Shown: positions 32,954-43,628 of the stretch, piece by piece
Layout of the letters: each line of letters begins with the position of its first letter
Position numbering within the stretch: position 1 is the first letter of the stretch
Assembly: GCA_950295325.1 (NCBI GenBank)
Contig: OX485807.1
Coordinates: 4,652,501-4,716,500 of the forward strand
Direction: 5' to 3'
DNA length: 64,000 bases
Source: Polytrichum commune
Lineage: Eukaryota > Streptophyta > Polytrichopsida > Polytrichales > Polytrichaceae
The notes under the pieces: model-generated
Database searches by the model: none
The model's input: only the letters and a program-made list of their open reading frames with translations
What the model was told of the DNA's origin: nothing
Program-made: the position numbers and the translations under genes

Positions 32954-34564
32954 TTATATCGGAACCTCAACAGTCGCACCAGAAAATAAGGTGATGTAAG
33001 CAGTCGCATGCCAACCTGGAACCGCCTCTCGAGCATAATCTCCATGCCACTTGGCCCCGGTCAAGTCCTCATCCGAAGGACTTGGATTGCGTGAGAGTCC
33101 ATCTGCATCTATGTTGGTAATCCCAGCACGGTGTACCACCTCAAAGTCATACTCCTGGAGCAACAAAGCCCACCTGGCGAGCTTGCCAGTAAGTTTATCC
33201 GACTCCATGAGCCACCGTAACGGCTGATGGTCAGTCACCAAAGTAAAGTATTGACCATAAAGATATGGCCGGAAATGGGCAATAGCCCACACCGCCGCCA
33301 ATGTTTCTCCCTCATAGGACGAATAATTGGCCTCCGCAGTGTTGTTGCTTCGCGATGCGTAAGCAACAACATACTCCCGGCCAACGTCATCTTTCTGAGT
33401 GAGAACTGCTCCCAAACCCAATGAGCTCCAATCTGTATGCAACTGGAAAGATTTGGAGACATCTGGACGTCGAAGCACTAGAGCCGTACCCAGTTTCTGC
33501 TTCAATGTCTCAAATGCCTGTTGCTGCTCACGACCCCAAGTCCAAGGTTGGTCCTTGCTCGTGAGAATGGTGAGCGGCTTGGCAATCAAGCTAAAATTCT
33601 TGACGAATCGCCTATAGTAATTCGCCAAGCCCAAGAAAGCACGAAGTCTCGGCACATCTACCGGTGCCGGAATCTTCTGCAAAGCGTCCACCTTAGCTTG
33701 TTGTACCCCAAGACCTCCTGGAACAATCATATGCCCCAAATATGCCAACCGGTCATGGAAAAACTTGCACTTGCCATGGTGCAAACGCAATCCCCACCGC
33801 CGCAACCGCTAAAAAACGGCTTGAAGATGCCTTACGTGCTCCTGTGGTGTTTTACTGAAAATGATAACGTCATCAATGTAACACCAAGCAAAGGGTAAGC
33901 CAGAGAGAACTTGGTCCATCACTCTCTGAAATTCCGCAGGTGCATTCTTCAGGCCAAACGGAAGAAACTTCCAATGGTAAAGTTGATCCTTCCCATCTTG
34001 ATCAACTCCCCAGAATGCGGTTCTCACTCGGTCTCCCACAAGTAATGGGAGTTGGTGATAGCTGGATCTCAAGTCCAACGTGCTAAATACTCGAGCAAAT
34101 CCGAGGGCATCGAACAACTCCTCCGGGATTGGCATGGGATACCGATCCGACTGGGTCTTCCGATTAACAAGACGGTAATCCCCGCACATCCGCTTCTCCA
34201 TCCAATTGCCAAAGATATCCTTCTTCGATGGCATAACCGTAGCATACTCCCCGTTGGAAAGTTCGATTAGCCTTGCTGCCAAAAGCTCTCGGCAACGAGC
34301 CTGAACGCCACTCCGTTCGGAAACACTGAGCCTATAAGGTCTCCGAAAAATGGAATGGTCGTCCTCCAACTGAATGTGGATGGGTCTTCCTTTATAACCT
34401 TCAAGATCTTGAAGGCTAAAAGCAAAACACCTACGATACGAGCGAATAAATGCTCGTACTTTCCGTGCCTCAGCACCAGTGAGATGAGGGCCCAATTCCA
34501 ATGGCCAATAATCAAACTCTGTGGTCTCCCTCTCCACTAGAAGAGAGCCACCTGGTGCTGGCAC
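32954..34564 (-). pseudogene. Reverse transcriptase and RNase H
   Basis: The reverse transcriptase shows SKKDIFGNWMEKRMCGDYR, FSTLDLRSSYHQ, FLPFGLKNAPAEFQRVMD and the catalytic YIDDVIIFSK, then the connection region (LRAFLGLANYYRRFVKNFS). RNase H follows with catalytic acids in LHTDWSSLGLGAVL, YEGETLAAVWAI and LVTDHQPLRWLM. TAG at 33809-33811 and TAA at 32954-32956 interrupt one continuous frame that goes on into integrase. The start of this frame is offset by one from the methyltransferase frame, which ends at 34570; this may be a mutation or an ancestral shift site. Confidence 0.92.
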
Positions 34565-34569
34565 GGACT

Positions 34570-36312
34570 CTAACTGCTAATGGGAGGAGGGGCATTAACC
34601 ATGCCCCCAACCTCCATGCTAGCAATAGAGTCCATCCCCTCTTCATCACCAACAATATGTGATGATGAAGCCACCACCGGAGGTGAAGAAGCCAAAACAG
34701 TATAAACCCGTTGAGCTTGGAGCTCCTCCATCACCTGCTGTTCGAATCGACAGATTCGTTTGGCTTCTCCAACCATGACCTCGATTTCTTCCATGGCTTG
34801 GCCCAACACAAAGCGTCGTTGGCCCTCAGAAAGGTTAGGAGCTGCGGTGGTGCCAGTGCGGAATCCCATGGCCCGCTCCCGTTCGTCAGCCAATGGTTCA
34901 GTGTGGATTTTGGTGTTAGCATCCCACACCATACCCAGCCCCCGATCGCGGAAGACGAATGACTGTGGAAACGTCATAAAGGTGGGAAAGGCCCTCCGTG
35001 GTGCCCCCACTTTGTTGACCAATGCCAACGGGGGTAAATCATCTCGAACAACCGGCAAAGAGGTCCGGTTTGGATCCAAAATGTCATCCACCTTCTGATC
35101 CAAAGGTGAAGACACTGCAAAAAATGCTGCAGCTAAAGTAGATGACGGTGCGAGGTTGGTCCAAATGCTCACAACATCCACAAAAATGGGATCTCCAAGG
35201 TGTTGACGGACATAATGACCGCCTTCCAACACCTTGTCCCGAGAGTCTCCCAACAAAGGTACATTCTTAAAGATATACCCTGGAGGGGAAGGTTGGTGGG
35301 TAAACCACCACTGCATAAGCCGAATGAGGTCCCACAAAATGCTAGACCTGGGATCCTCTAAACCTCGGCCTGCTCCTGCACGTGAGTGGCCTTGGCATGG
35401 CCATCCCGCAATCACCATATCCACCAGGCCCAAATGTTGTAAGTCGGCCTCACTGATGAATGTGACATCACAAGGGAGACGTGAAAAACATCCACGAATG
35501 GCAGTTGGGTGTAACTGCTGGGGGTACAATACCATCAACTGGTGAAGATGGTGACGAGCCACACGGGTGGATACTAGAGAGTTGTCCACATAAACATATC
35601 GTTTGACCGTGAGGCCAGCCTCCAATACGGTTGCTAATTTTGTGCCAATGCCCCCAAACAACTCCACCAAAGTAATCCCAGTGTCTGGAGGGCGCCACAA
35701 AATAGAACGTGCCAACGTGGATGGAGTATCCGGTATAAATGGTGTGGTAGATCCGAGAGAGAGGACAATGTCCTCACACCTTCGAAATGAGCTGGCGGAA
35801 TCACGCCACGGTGGCAAAGGGTCCTTAGGGTGGCGTATCAAGGCATTCTTAGGTGTCATCTCTCGTGGGTCTTCAACACTCCCCATGAATGCCAATGACT
35901 CCTCCAATAATGCGGATCCGTAAGGCAATGTATCTACAATAGCACTGCATCCAAAGACCATGGGTAATGGTGCGATGGTGGCGGCTGCTGCGAATGCCAC
36001 AGGAATAAGTTCCCTATGGCCGTCTCCAGCCGACCAACCTGGTCGGATCCAAGCCTCCTCAGTCCAGTTGTCTAAACCAAAACCGAGAGGATAAAGTGCT
36101 TGTTGACCAACTAAAATGTCATAGTTGGTCGCATCCGTCACCGCACATCTAAGAAGAAGAGGTGCGGGTGAATCTCCATGCTTCACTCGAAAGCTAAGCT
36201 GTAATGGCTCCCGAGTATAACCTGTGGCCCGCTCCACGTAACCAACGGATGTGACAATGGTAAAATGGACAGGGAGCCAGGTCCTCGGCCGCCAATCCCA
36301 ACTCTTGAGCAA
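34570..36312 (-). pseudogene. C5-DNA cytosine methyltransferase domain between protease and RT
   Basis: The frame of 580 codons starts in the protease and continues into a C5-methyltransferase at residues 205-515 (34768-35700). Motif I is LVELFGGIGT (residue 215), motif IV is IAGWPCQGHS with the catalytic Cys at 306, the motif IX region has ERERAMGF (477) and motif X is FVLGQAM (501). Motifs are in the usual, not DRM-permuted, order. In motif VI the expected ENV reads KNV (349). The QxRxR-type motif VIII expected just before IWTNLAP (383) is missing, as if deleted in frame. This copy is therefore unlikely to be active. The ancestral enzyme would methylate cytosines, perhaps on the element's own cDNA. 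Confidence 0.88.
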
Positions 36313-36436
36313 GCTTCTTGCCGATCATAACCGGTTGTGCCCCTGAATCCATCATTACACAACGGGGAGCAACCCGAGTGGCATTGCCCCCAGTTCGACT
36401 GACCACTAAAATGTTGGTATCATTCACCATATGCAC
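36076..36436 (-). pseudogene. Retroviral-type aspartic protease
   Basis: CVMMDSGAQPVMIG contains the DSGA active site; ATNYDILVGQQALYPLGFG is the typical C-terminal part of gypsy proteases. The two pieces are in different frames, with the change near 36270. It sits between gag and the methyltransferase and would have processed the polyprotein. Confidence 0.8.
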
Positions 36437-36480
36437 GACACCGGGTCGAATGCCGCGGCGCTCGCGAGCAGGTCTAGCAG

Positions 36481-38486
36481 CTACATCAGACAGATAATCT
36501 GCTCCCGCGGATTGTGGTGAGTCACAAGACGTGGTCGGCCCCTGTCATCTGAGGTGTGTGCGTCAAAAGACGCAATGGTAAAACCCGCAAGCCTCGCTCG
36601 CTGTTTGGCCACTCCATCGGGGTCTTCAGAAGCAGGGATGTCCGTGGTGGCTTGGGCCAAGGTCAGAGAAGGTGAGGATGCCTTCCCTTCCAAAATCCTA
36701 CCTGCTAAGTAGAAAACCTTAGCAGGTTGGAACTTTGGCGACGACCACTCCATCGCCGTGAACAAAGGGGTGTGCAACACTTTGGATGCCAAAGTGTGCA
36801 CCATGCCAGTCGCCGGATTCGAAGCCTTCAAGCTCAAATTACAACCACTTACAGATTGGACCGTATCCGCCAATCCAAAAGATAATGGCAGACATGCCTA
36901 GCCAATCTGATCCGCGGGTCCATTGCCCCAAGCTCGTAAGCTCTTCACAGACTCCCCTGTGGTCGAGGGCACGACTCGTGACACGGATTGAGCCCGTGTC
37001 ACCGCTGCGGAACTCACCATTTCTCCCGAGGCTCCGAACATATAATAATCCGGAGTGGGAGAACTAGCCTTAGCGGCGGAGGAGGATGGTGAGTCCAAAA
37101 TTTGGCCGGATGACGCCAAACTTTTGAACCTCTCTTCCAATGCTCCAATCTTCCCCTCCAAAGCCTTCTCCCGATTGAAAGAATGATGTTTCTCTGGATG
37201 TAGAGCAAAGCAGTTCTCCATGGTATGGTTGTTCCGCCCACAATGGGAACACGTCAACTTCTTAGGTAATGCCTACTCGCCCCCTTTGGCGAATCCTTCG
37301 CGGGAACAAATGGTTTCCGCTTCGGATCATCTACAGTCTGGGTTTGCCTTTGCTTCGAAGGACAATCCTTCTTAGCGTGGCCCGCCTGCCCACAAGGCCA
37401 ACAATGCAAGGTCTTGTCCGTTTCCGCCTCCGCCAATCCTGCAGTCGCAACCAGCGCCTTCCGGGATTTGCTAGAATTCACTAGCAAGGACACCAAATCA
37501 GTGGCATCGTGTTGACACAATGCACGATCACACTGCTCCATAATGGCGAATGCCTCTGCGAGTGTCGCCCGACCACCATAATCCATGATGATCCTGGGCA
37601 GCGCCAAGTCAAGAAGGTATTTGTCAATCTTGGACAAAAACACCTTCACCAATTGACTTTCCGCAAACACACCTCCAGATTCTCTGGCAAACCTCGCCAA
37701 CCTCGTATACATGGTACGAGGTGTATCCTCCTTCTCCCGTCTAAAATCTTGTATCCGCTGCATCTGGTCCCGACGGAAACCTCCGTACTCCTCATGTAGA
37801 TGTAGCTCAAATGCCCGCAACGGCTCAAAAACTGGCGGAGCCCCCAAAGAAGCTAAAGCCGCCTGGGTAGCCTAGGCATAACGGGAGAGTGGAAGAATGG
37901 GGCTCGACGTACTCGCCACAGCGGGAGCAGAACCCTTATCATTGGGTTCACCAGGAGAAGCTCCCTCCATGTCCACCACAAATACTCCCTCCGGCACCTC
38001 TGACTTAACCTCAGGGACGGCCATGAAACTGGAAGCTGCGCCTTCCTTCAATGCGGATACCAACTCAACCCGAGTCTCCTAGTACCGCTCCATCCAATGA
38101 GCCTCCGTCCACTGCTCATAAGTTTGGAGAGCTTCATGCTCCAAATGCTGAGGCAGAAGCTCGAACGCATACCAATCGTTAAAATTGATATTGCGTTGGC
38201 GTTTCTCTCGCATCCACGTACGAAACCGGATTTTTTAGTCTTGCAGAGAAATGGTCCCTACTCGACCGGAAAACCGGCCATGTATCCCTCCCCTAGTCTC
38301 CTCCTCCATATCGTCAAAGGTTCTCACCCACAGGACGTGAGACCGAGTGATAGTCCCCCATGCCGAAGTAGGCTGAAAAGCCTCGTTGGGTGCTACCACT
38401 GGTTCAACGTCTGAGAGGTCCGAGGGATGACCTTCCGATGCTCCTGGGAACGGAGAACGATAGTGTTGAGTACGAGTTGTAACCAT
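36481..38486 (-). pseudogene. Gag-like polyprotein with two zinc knuckles
   Basis: It starts at an ATG (38486). A retrotransposon gag core lies around 37847-37560 (FRREKEDTPRTMYTRLARFA). A first zinc knuckle, CWPCGQAGHAKKDC, is at about 37415-37370. After a frame change near 37265 comes a second knuckle, CSHCGRNNHTMENC, at about 37255-37215, then a coiled, Ser-rich linker. In-frame stops: TAA 38235, TAG 38079, TAG 37872, TAG 36898, TAG 36481. Gag proteins package the RNA and form the particle; the knuckles bind RNA. Confidence 0.85.
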
Positions 38487-39240
38487 AAACCCACAATGGG
38501 ATGGTCACCGAATCAACAATCCAAATGAATTAGTATCCAGGTACAAAGAAAAAAAAGGTCAAAGACAACCTGCACCTACAACCACCACCAAAACTTATGG
38601 TCTGCTAGTCATTAACCCAGCCTCACCACAAGTGAAAACAAACACCGCCCACTTGGTGTACAAACAAAGGTCCCGTCGGTCATTAATCTGACCTCACCTC
38701 CACAGTTCCCTATCACAATCTAGGACTACACAAAATGGGGCAGTGCTAGAACACTCCAGCACTACAGCCCGCCACAGGGGAAGGTACCAAAACAAAATAC
38801 AAAGAACAATACAAGAATAGCACTAGATCCTCTTCCCCAAAACAACATTCAAGCAAAAATTGAAAACGACCGCAACCAACTGGCACCCGCCTGCAGTTGG
38901 TGGTCAACACGAAAAGCCCCTGTTACTTTGAAAAAAGAAATACACATATCCTATCCTTCCATTATAACCTAAAACTCAATGCTGAAGAAAACTTGTGGAA
39001 CCTGTGTCCATAAATACAATTCGACCTCAACAGAGGTCGAACGGTGATTCCACATGCCACACCACTCCCCGTGGCAATCCCTCGGTAATTTCGTACAACA
39101 CAACCCCTAAAAAAAAATCTCAAGTATTTTTAATATTTCATAAGAGTTTAGGTTTTTTTCCTTGTATCCTTGATTAATGAGCCCAAGAAATTAACCTCTT
39201 AGAGAGGAGAGAAAAATTAGAAGTTGAAAGGAAACATAAA
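38487..39240 (-). other. Leader/LTR area of the retrotransposon, boundaries not found
   Basis: No gene. It lies upstream of gag on the minus strand and should contain the primer-binding site and 5' LTR, but I find neither a clear tRNA-complementary site nor a match to 31206-31438. A perfect stem-loop (TTCGACCTC / GAGGTCGAA, 4-base loop) is at 39020-39041. Confidence 0.4.
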
Positions 39241-39378
39241 CTATTTAATTAATTAATTAAATTAAATTAAATCTGGATTTAATTCATTAACGCATTGATT
39301 AATTAAACAAAAACTAAAACTAAATAAATAAATAAATTAAATAAATTAAATAAATTAAATAAATAAATAAATAAATAA
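39241..39378. repeat. AT-rich microsatellite (AAAT/ATTAA units)
   Basis: Runs of TTAA, TAAAT and AAATAAAT units, almost without G or C except for a short break near 39270. Confidence 0.9.
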
Positions 39379-39462
39379 AGAGTGTTAATACGTAACCGGT
39401 ACCACTTGCAAACACCTGGATCTAACGCGATTATGCCCAAACAAATATCTTCCCGATCACTA

Positions 39463-39545
39463 CCCCCCGTGTCGGGATTGGATAATTTGCGCGCCCGTTG
39501 CCTTCCTAGGATGTGGTGGCCGCTTCCCCGGAATCGAACCCTGGA
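39463..39545 (-). rRNA. Fragment of nuclear 18S rRNA gene (about 83 nt, antisense to window)
   Basis: On the minus strand GGGTTCGATTCCGG, then CACCACATCC, AAGGCAACGGGCGCGC, AAATTA and CCCGACACGGGG follow the order of the highly conserved 18S segment around the GCGCGCAAATTA block. About 15-20 bases between the CCGG and the CACATCC parts are missing relative to plant 18S. It is too short to be functional. GC-rich low-complexity DNA continues to about 39690. It is probably a captured or transposed rDNA scrap. Confidence 0.8.
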
Positions 39546-40420
39546 TCTCTGTCTTGCTGGGGGGCTGGCTTCTCAGGGGGGGAGGCTGCCTTGCTGGCTG
39601 GCTTCGCAGGCTGTGCTCGCAGTAGCCGACGCCGCGAGCCGCCGGCCAGCAGCGACAGGAACAACAGCAGACAGGAGCAGCAGCAGCTGTAACAATTTTT
39701 ATTTTATTTTTTGCAAAAATTTGATCATTTTTTAGAATCAAGGTTGTCTGGATGCCCTAGAACATTAGGTGCATAAAAAACAAAAATAAAGACTTTATTG
39801 TTTTTCTCTAGCCTTCAACGAAAATGAGGCTCCTACACCTTCTACTTCACAAATTCATGCTTGTGGGCAAATTATGACAAGAAATTCCGTATAGAATTCA
39901 ACACCTTATCACCACAATTCACCTTGAAGTGACATTCACAAGCAAGCATTCTTCATTTTGCTTCGCAAATTTGCGGTGTTCTCGTTCCGGAACTTCACAA
40001 CTTCGTCACTCTTTGTCTTCACGCCTTTCCTTGCGCATTACATCTCAAGAATGAAGAAGAAAACATAAAAAATAAGGCATTTTTGCCAAGTGAAAAAGAA
40101 GAGAGTAGAACACTCATAAGAGCTCTAAATCTCTCTTCAAATACACACAATTAGTCAAGCTATCTCTCACTCTACCAAAGAAGAATCCAAGAGTATAAGT
40201 AGAAGAACTGAAGATTTATTGCAAAATCATGCAATCTACACCTCACACAAGCTCTCTCCACACACTAACTCACAAGACTTGACTTGGTAAGAATGCCAAG
40301 CCAAGGAAGAGGCTCCTCACTTAGAAGCCTCACTTTCCAAAACTAAGGTTCATCCATCCAACTCTAAATGGATGAAGCCCAACGGATAAGGTGCGGCCGC
40401 CAACGCCACATACCGTGACA
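39546..40420. other. GC-rich low-complexity patch, then spacer
   Basis: 39546-39690 is GC-rich with repeated CTGGCTTC and CAG-type units. 39700-40420 is AT-rich without a readable gene. The second copy of the duplication starts at 40421. Confidence 0.5.
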
Positions 40421-42151
40421 GTAATGTCAAGTCATATGTGACCAAACCCTCAACCAAATGCTATTTGATGAATCTTTATTCATGCAGGGTCTTCACACAT
40501 GATAAAATATAATAAATCAACGGTTGAGATTCCAAAATGCCATGGTCACCTGGTTTTGTGTTAGGACTACCTCCAAGAGGTGATTTTTGAAAATCGTCCA
40601 AGTGACCATGAAACATGATCCATTTGATACAGTGAATCATGTAAGAATTCATGTAGACTTTACATCCATCTTGCATTCACTTACTCTGCTGGTCCCTCAA
40701 GCATATAACACCATGGACGAGTATTTTTCTCTAATAACATGCAAAGTGACATCATCCAGTTGTGGGAATTCTAGTGGAAGTTACATCAATGAATCAAAGA
40801 AAATGAACTTCGGTATCTAACATTGTGAAGCAACTGGTCAAAGTTTGTAGCTTGAGACCACTGAATGCTGAGGACTTAGCGGCACTTCACACTCGAGACT
40901 AAGGGCCCTAGTCATCCAGTGTCGACACTGAACTGCTCATTACACCATTTAACTATTGGCCATTGAAGGCTCCCCATGACCTGCCTTCAGAGTAATCATT
41001 CAGCCAGAAAAGGGCAGAAAAGCTTACAAAGCTTGCAGGTGTTTTTTGATAAGCTGTTTAAATCTCCATGTGTACTAATAGCTCCTCAAGAAAATCATGA
41101 GGTTTCTGGCTCAATGATGGACTAGCCACATGTCACTTTAGTAACAAAATTGGACAAACCTTCGACTCAATCAAGGTCTACATTCACTGCCAATGCTGAT
41201 GTATGGATATGTTCTGAACATGTTTCCTGTCCAATACTTTAATGTATCAGCTTCTAGCAAGCATGGTGTTCTAAGATAATTTGAATACTTCAGCTTGATG
41301 TTTGATGACTATCTTCAAAATCACAAGAGTTCAACACTCCATATCGACTGCAGAAAACATTTGATGAGCCAAGGATCTTAAAAACAAACAAAAGCTGGGC
41401 TCCTGGCAACTAATATGACATCCATCTGAGGGAACTTTTCAGGCTTCCAAAGTCTCTGAACCACTAAGTTTTCAATGCTCCACAGACAAAAGCAGCAGTA
41501 CAGAATCCAGAATGACATTTTGTGCAGAAAGAGGTCTTTGCAGTGCTTACGCTAAACCTATGGCATCTTTACCATTGTCGCATTGTTTATTGACTGTGCA
41601 AATACAATATCTGCATTCAATTGCAAAACATACTAGAGCTTAGAATCATTCACAAATTACAATGAAAGAAACTGGAGACATAAAGATAAATAATAAGAAT
41701 CCTGTAACAATTTCTACAACAAAGAGTAGTACAAAATATATATTTCTCTGTGAACATGTGACAATGACTTCAATTACTTTGAACAGACAAAAGCAAGCAG
41801 GAGAGTTGCAAATCACAGTAGACTTAGGCCACAGCAATTATGCTGAACACTAGAATTTACCTGTCATGTAAGCATCAAAGCCTGTTCGCAGGAGCTCAAC
41901 GTAGGTCTTGTCCAGAATGCAGTTATTGCCAGATATAAAATACTAGCCTCGATTAAGTCCCGATTAAGGAGACTTGGCATCAACGACTGCTAGGATTCTT
42001 CTCCTTGAACGGAAGTTTTGTACGCCCCATTCTAATATGAACCCCAGTGAAGTAGATTTCAGAAGGAAGGCAATGATCACCCTCCTGAATAATTTCCCTG
42101 TTTCGCTGAATAACCTTGATCTGTTGATGGACTCAGTAGGGATAGCAGCAT

Positions 42152-43018
42152 TTAATTCAAAGTTGCTATTGAGAATGTAGTGAGCTTTGTCCCATGAAAT
42201 ACCTCCATGATTTGGCTACCCACCACCTGCACGTTCTCTGAAGACATGTCCGCTGTGCTTGGGTCACCAAGCACCAGGTCCTCACCATGCCACAAATGTG
42301 AAATTAGAGCATGCTCTGTTGCATTGTAGCTCATATTAACATACACATAACGTGCTGTGTCTTCACTTTTGCTATAGAATGATCCAACTGTCACACATTT
42401 GTGTGACCAAGTGTCCTCACTACCCCATGCAAACTTTTTAATCTCTGGTGCTATGCTTCGAGTATCCGTCTCTGCAATAAACCCACCCTCTACAGCTCCA
42501 ATGTTATTAGCCTTCAACTTGTTTGCATGCTTAGCATTCAGAAAGACACCAGTGAGGCAGCCATATGCAAATTTCTCTGCTGGTTTCGTCCAACAACTGC
42601 CTTCCATGATGACAGCCTCGAAGGGTGATAATTGCTTGATTACATTTTTGTTCTTCAAACCTTCGCCCTTGATCCCCGTCATATATGTATCATATTGGTC
42701 ACACATCTCCTCACTCATTGATGCATTTGTGTAGTAACGGAAGCTTGTGCCAATGAGAATGTAACTCTGTACATCAAGGATCCGCCAAAATAAATAATCA
42801 CAAAATAAATAAATTGCAACTGTCTCGCATTGTACCCAATCGACTCTAATTAGTTGACAAACTGGGTCTTGATATCGATTGAGGTTAAAAAACAATTGTG
42901 CAGCAGCTAGGAAATGAATGAGGTGTGCTAGGTTACCCACCTGTCCAATCTCCTGCAAATATTGTTCATTTTTCTTCTCACAATCTGCAGACAAAACCGG
43001 AAACTCTATATTAGACAA
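42152..43018 (-). CDS. Conserved open segment downstream of kinase copy 2 (unknown domain)
   Basis: Partner of 2488-3192. The frame is open for 288 codons, but the part above about 42785 runs through intron-like DNA, including the small exon SADCEKKNEQYLQEIGQ with its GTGGGT donor. The first acceptor used in copy 1 is changed here (GCGG for GCAG), but the second, CAG before AGTTACATTC, is intact. About 200 residues are conserved without frameshift, sharing GSCWTKPAEKFAYGCL and ISHLWHGEDLVLGDPSTAD. The function is unknown; it is probably the 3' part of the kinase gene. Confidence 0.55.
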   Translation of the reverse strand: MSNIEFPVLSADCEKKNEQYLQEIGQVGNLAHLIHFLAAAQLFFNLNRYQDPVCQLIRVDWVQCETVAIYLFCDYLFWRILDVQSYILIGTSFRYYTNASMSEEMCDQYDTYMTGIKGEGLKNKNVIKQLSPFEAVIMEGSCWTKPAEKFAYGCLTGVFLNAKHANKLKANNIGAVEGGFIAETDTRSIAPEIKKFAWGSEDTWSHKCVTVGSFYSKSEDTARYVYVNMSYNATEHALISHLWHGEDLVLGDPSTADMSSENVQVVGSQIMEVFHGTKLTTFSIATLN

Positions 43019-43628
43019 CTAATTCTGACAGAACACCGGAAAGATCTGATTTAGTTTGTGTTAAATGGGCTGCTTCTGTACCATAGTGAAGCCCTTTGTA
43101 GTTCTTGACAGTCTCTTCACCAATATGCCCATACCTCAGTGATTATTGAGATGCAAGGTTTACCACAAAGGCATAGACATTTTGAATGAAGAGGATCACA
43201 GATGCCCGAATGAAGACTACTGATTGAATGTAGCATGTGGTAAATTCAAAGTCCCGACAATACCACGTGCAATTCCCTGTAGTCTAAACTAGGGCTTCAT
43301 GTGTCATACAAGAATTTTCTTGACGGAATTTGAAAAACAAGTGGAAATGTGATTACTTACATTTTTCATTGGGACCTAATCGACTTGGAGTGGCAATATC
43401 ATTCAGCCTGCTTCAGTACAATACCAAAGAATGTTGAGATAACTAATGTAATAAATAGATGAAGGCTTGAAGAAGTCAAATACAAGAACAAACATCACCA
43501 AAGCCGTCCAGCACTGAAAGTACACGTTCATATTGCCAACTCTGAGAACGTAAGTCTGGGTAAGCAGCACATGAGGCGTACATAAACACTGAAAAATGCG
43601 ATGCCAGCAGAAAATTTACTCAAATTGT

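Larger units (their letters stand above)
31206..38486 (-). mobile_element. Ty3/gypsy-type retrotransposon carrying a DNA methyltransferase and PHD finger
   Basis: On the minus strand the order is gag (from 38486), zinc knuckles, aspartic protease, C5-cytosine methyltransferase, reverse transcriptase, RNase H, integrase with C-terminal PHD finger (ends 31439). RT before integrase gives the Ty3/gypsy order. Eight in-frame stops and at least three frame changes break it. I could not find a matching LTR pair by eye; 31206-31438 would be the 3' non-coding part. The methyltransferase and PHD finger are not standard parts of the family. DNMT-carrying retrotransposons have been reported in dinoflagellates and charophyte algae (de Mendoza and colleagues, 2018, from memory). 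Confidence 0.9.

Noticed and set aside
34560-34580. Programmed frameshift between methyltransferase and reverse transcriptase
   Set aside because: The frame offset is there, but there is no slippery heptamer or overlap I can support, and other frame changes in the element are clearly mutations.
31206-39240. Flanking LTR pair of the gypsy element
   Set aside because: No matching direct repeat was found between 31206-31438 and 38487-39240 by eye, so LTRs are not annotated.
39382-39735. 117-codon plus-strand frame
   Set aside because: It is antisense to the 18S rRNA fragment and GC-rich low-complexity DNA; residues such as NLRARCLPRMW are a typical antisense-rRNA translation.
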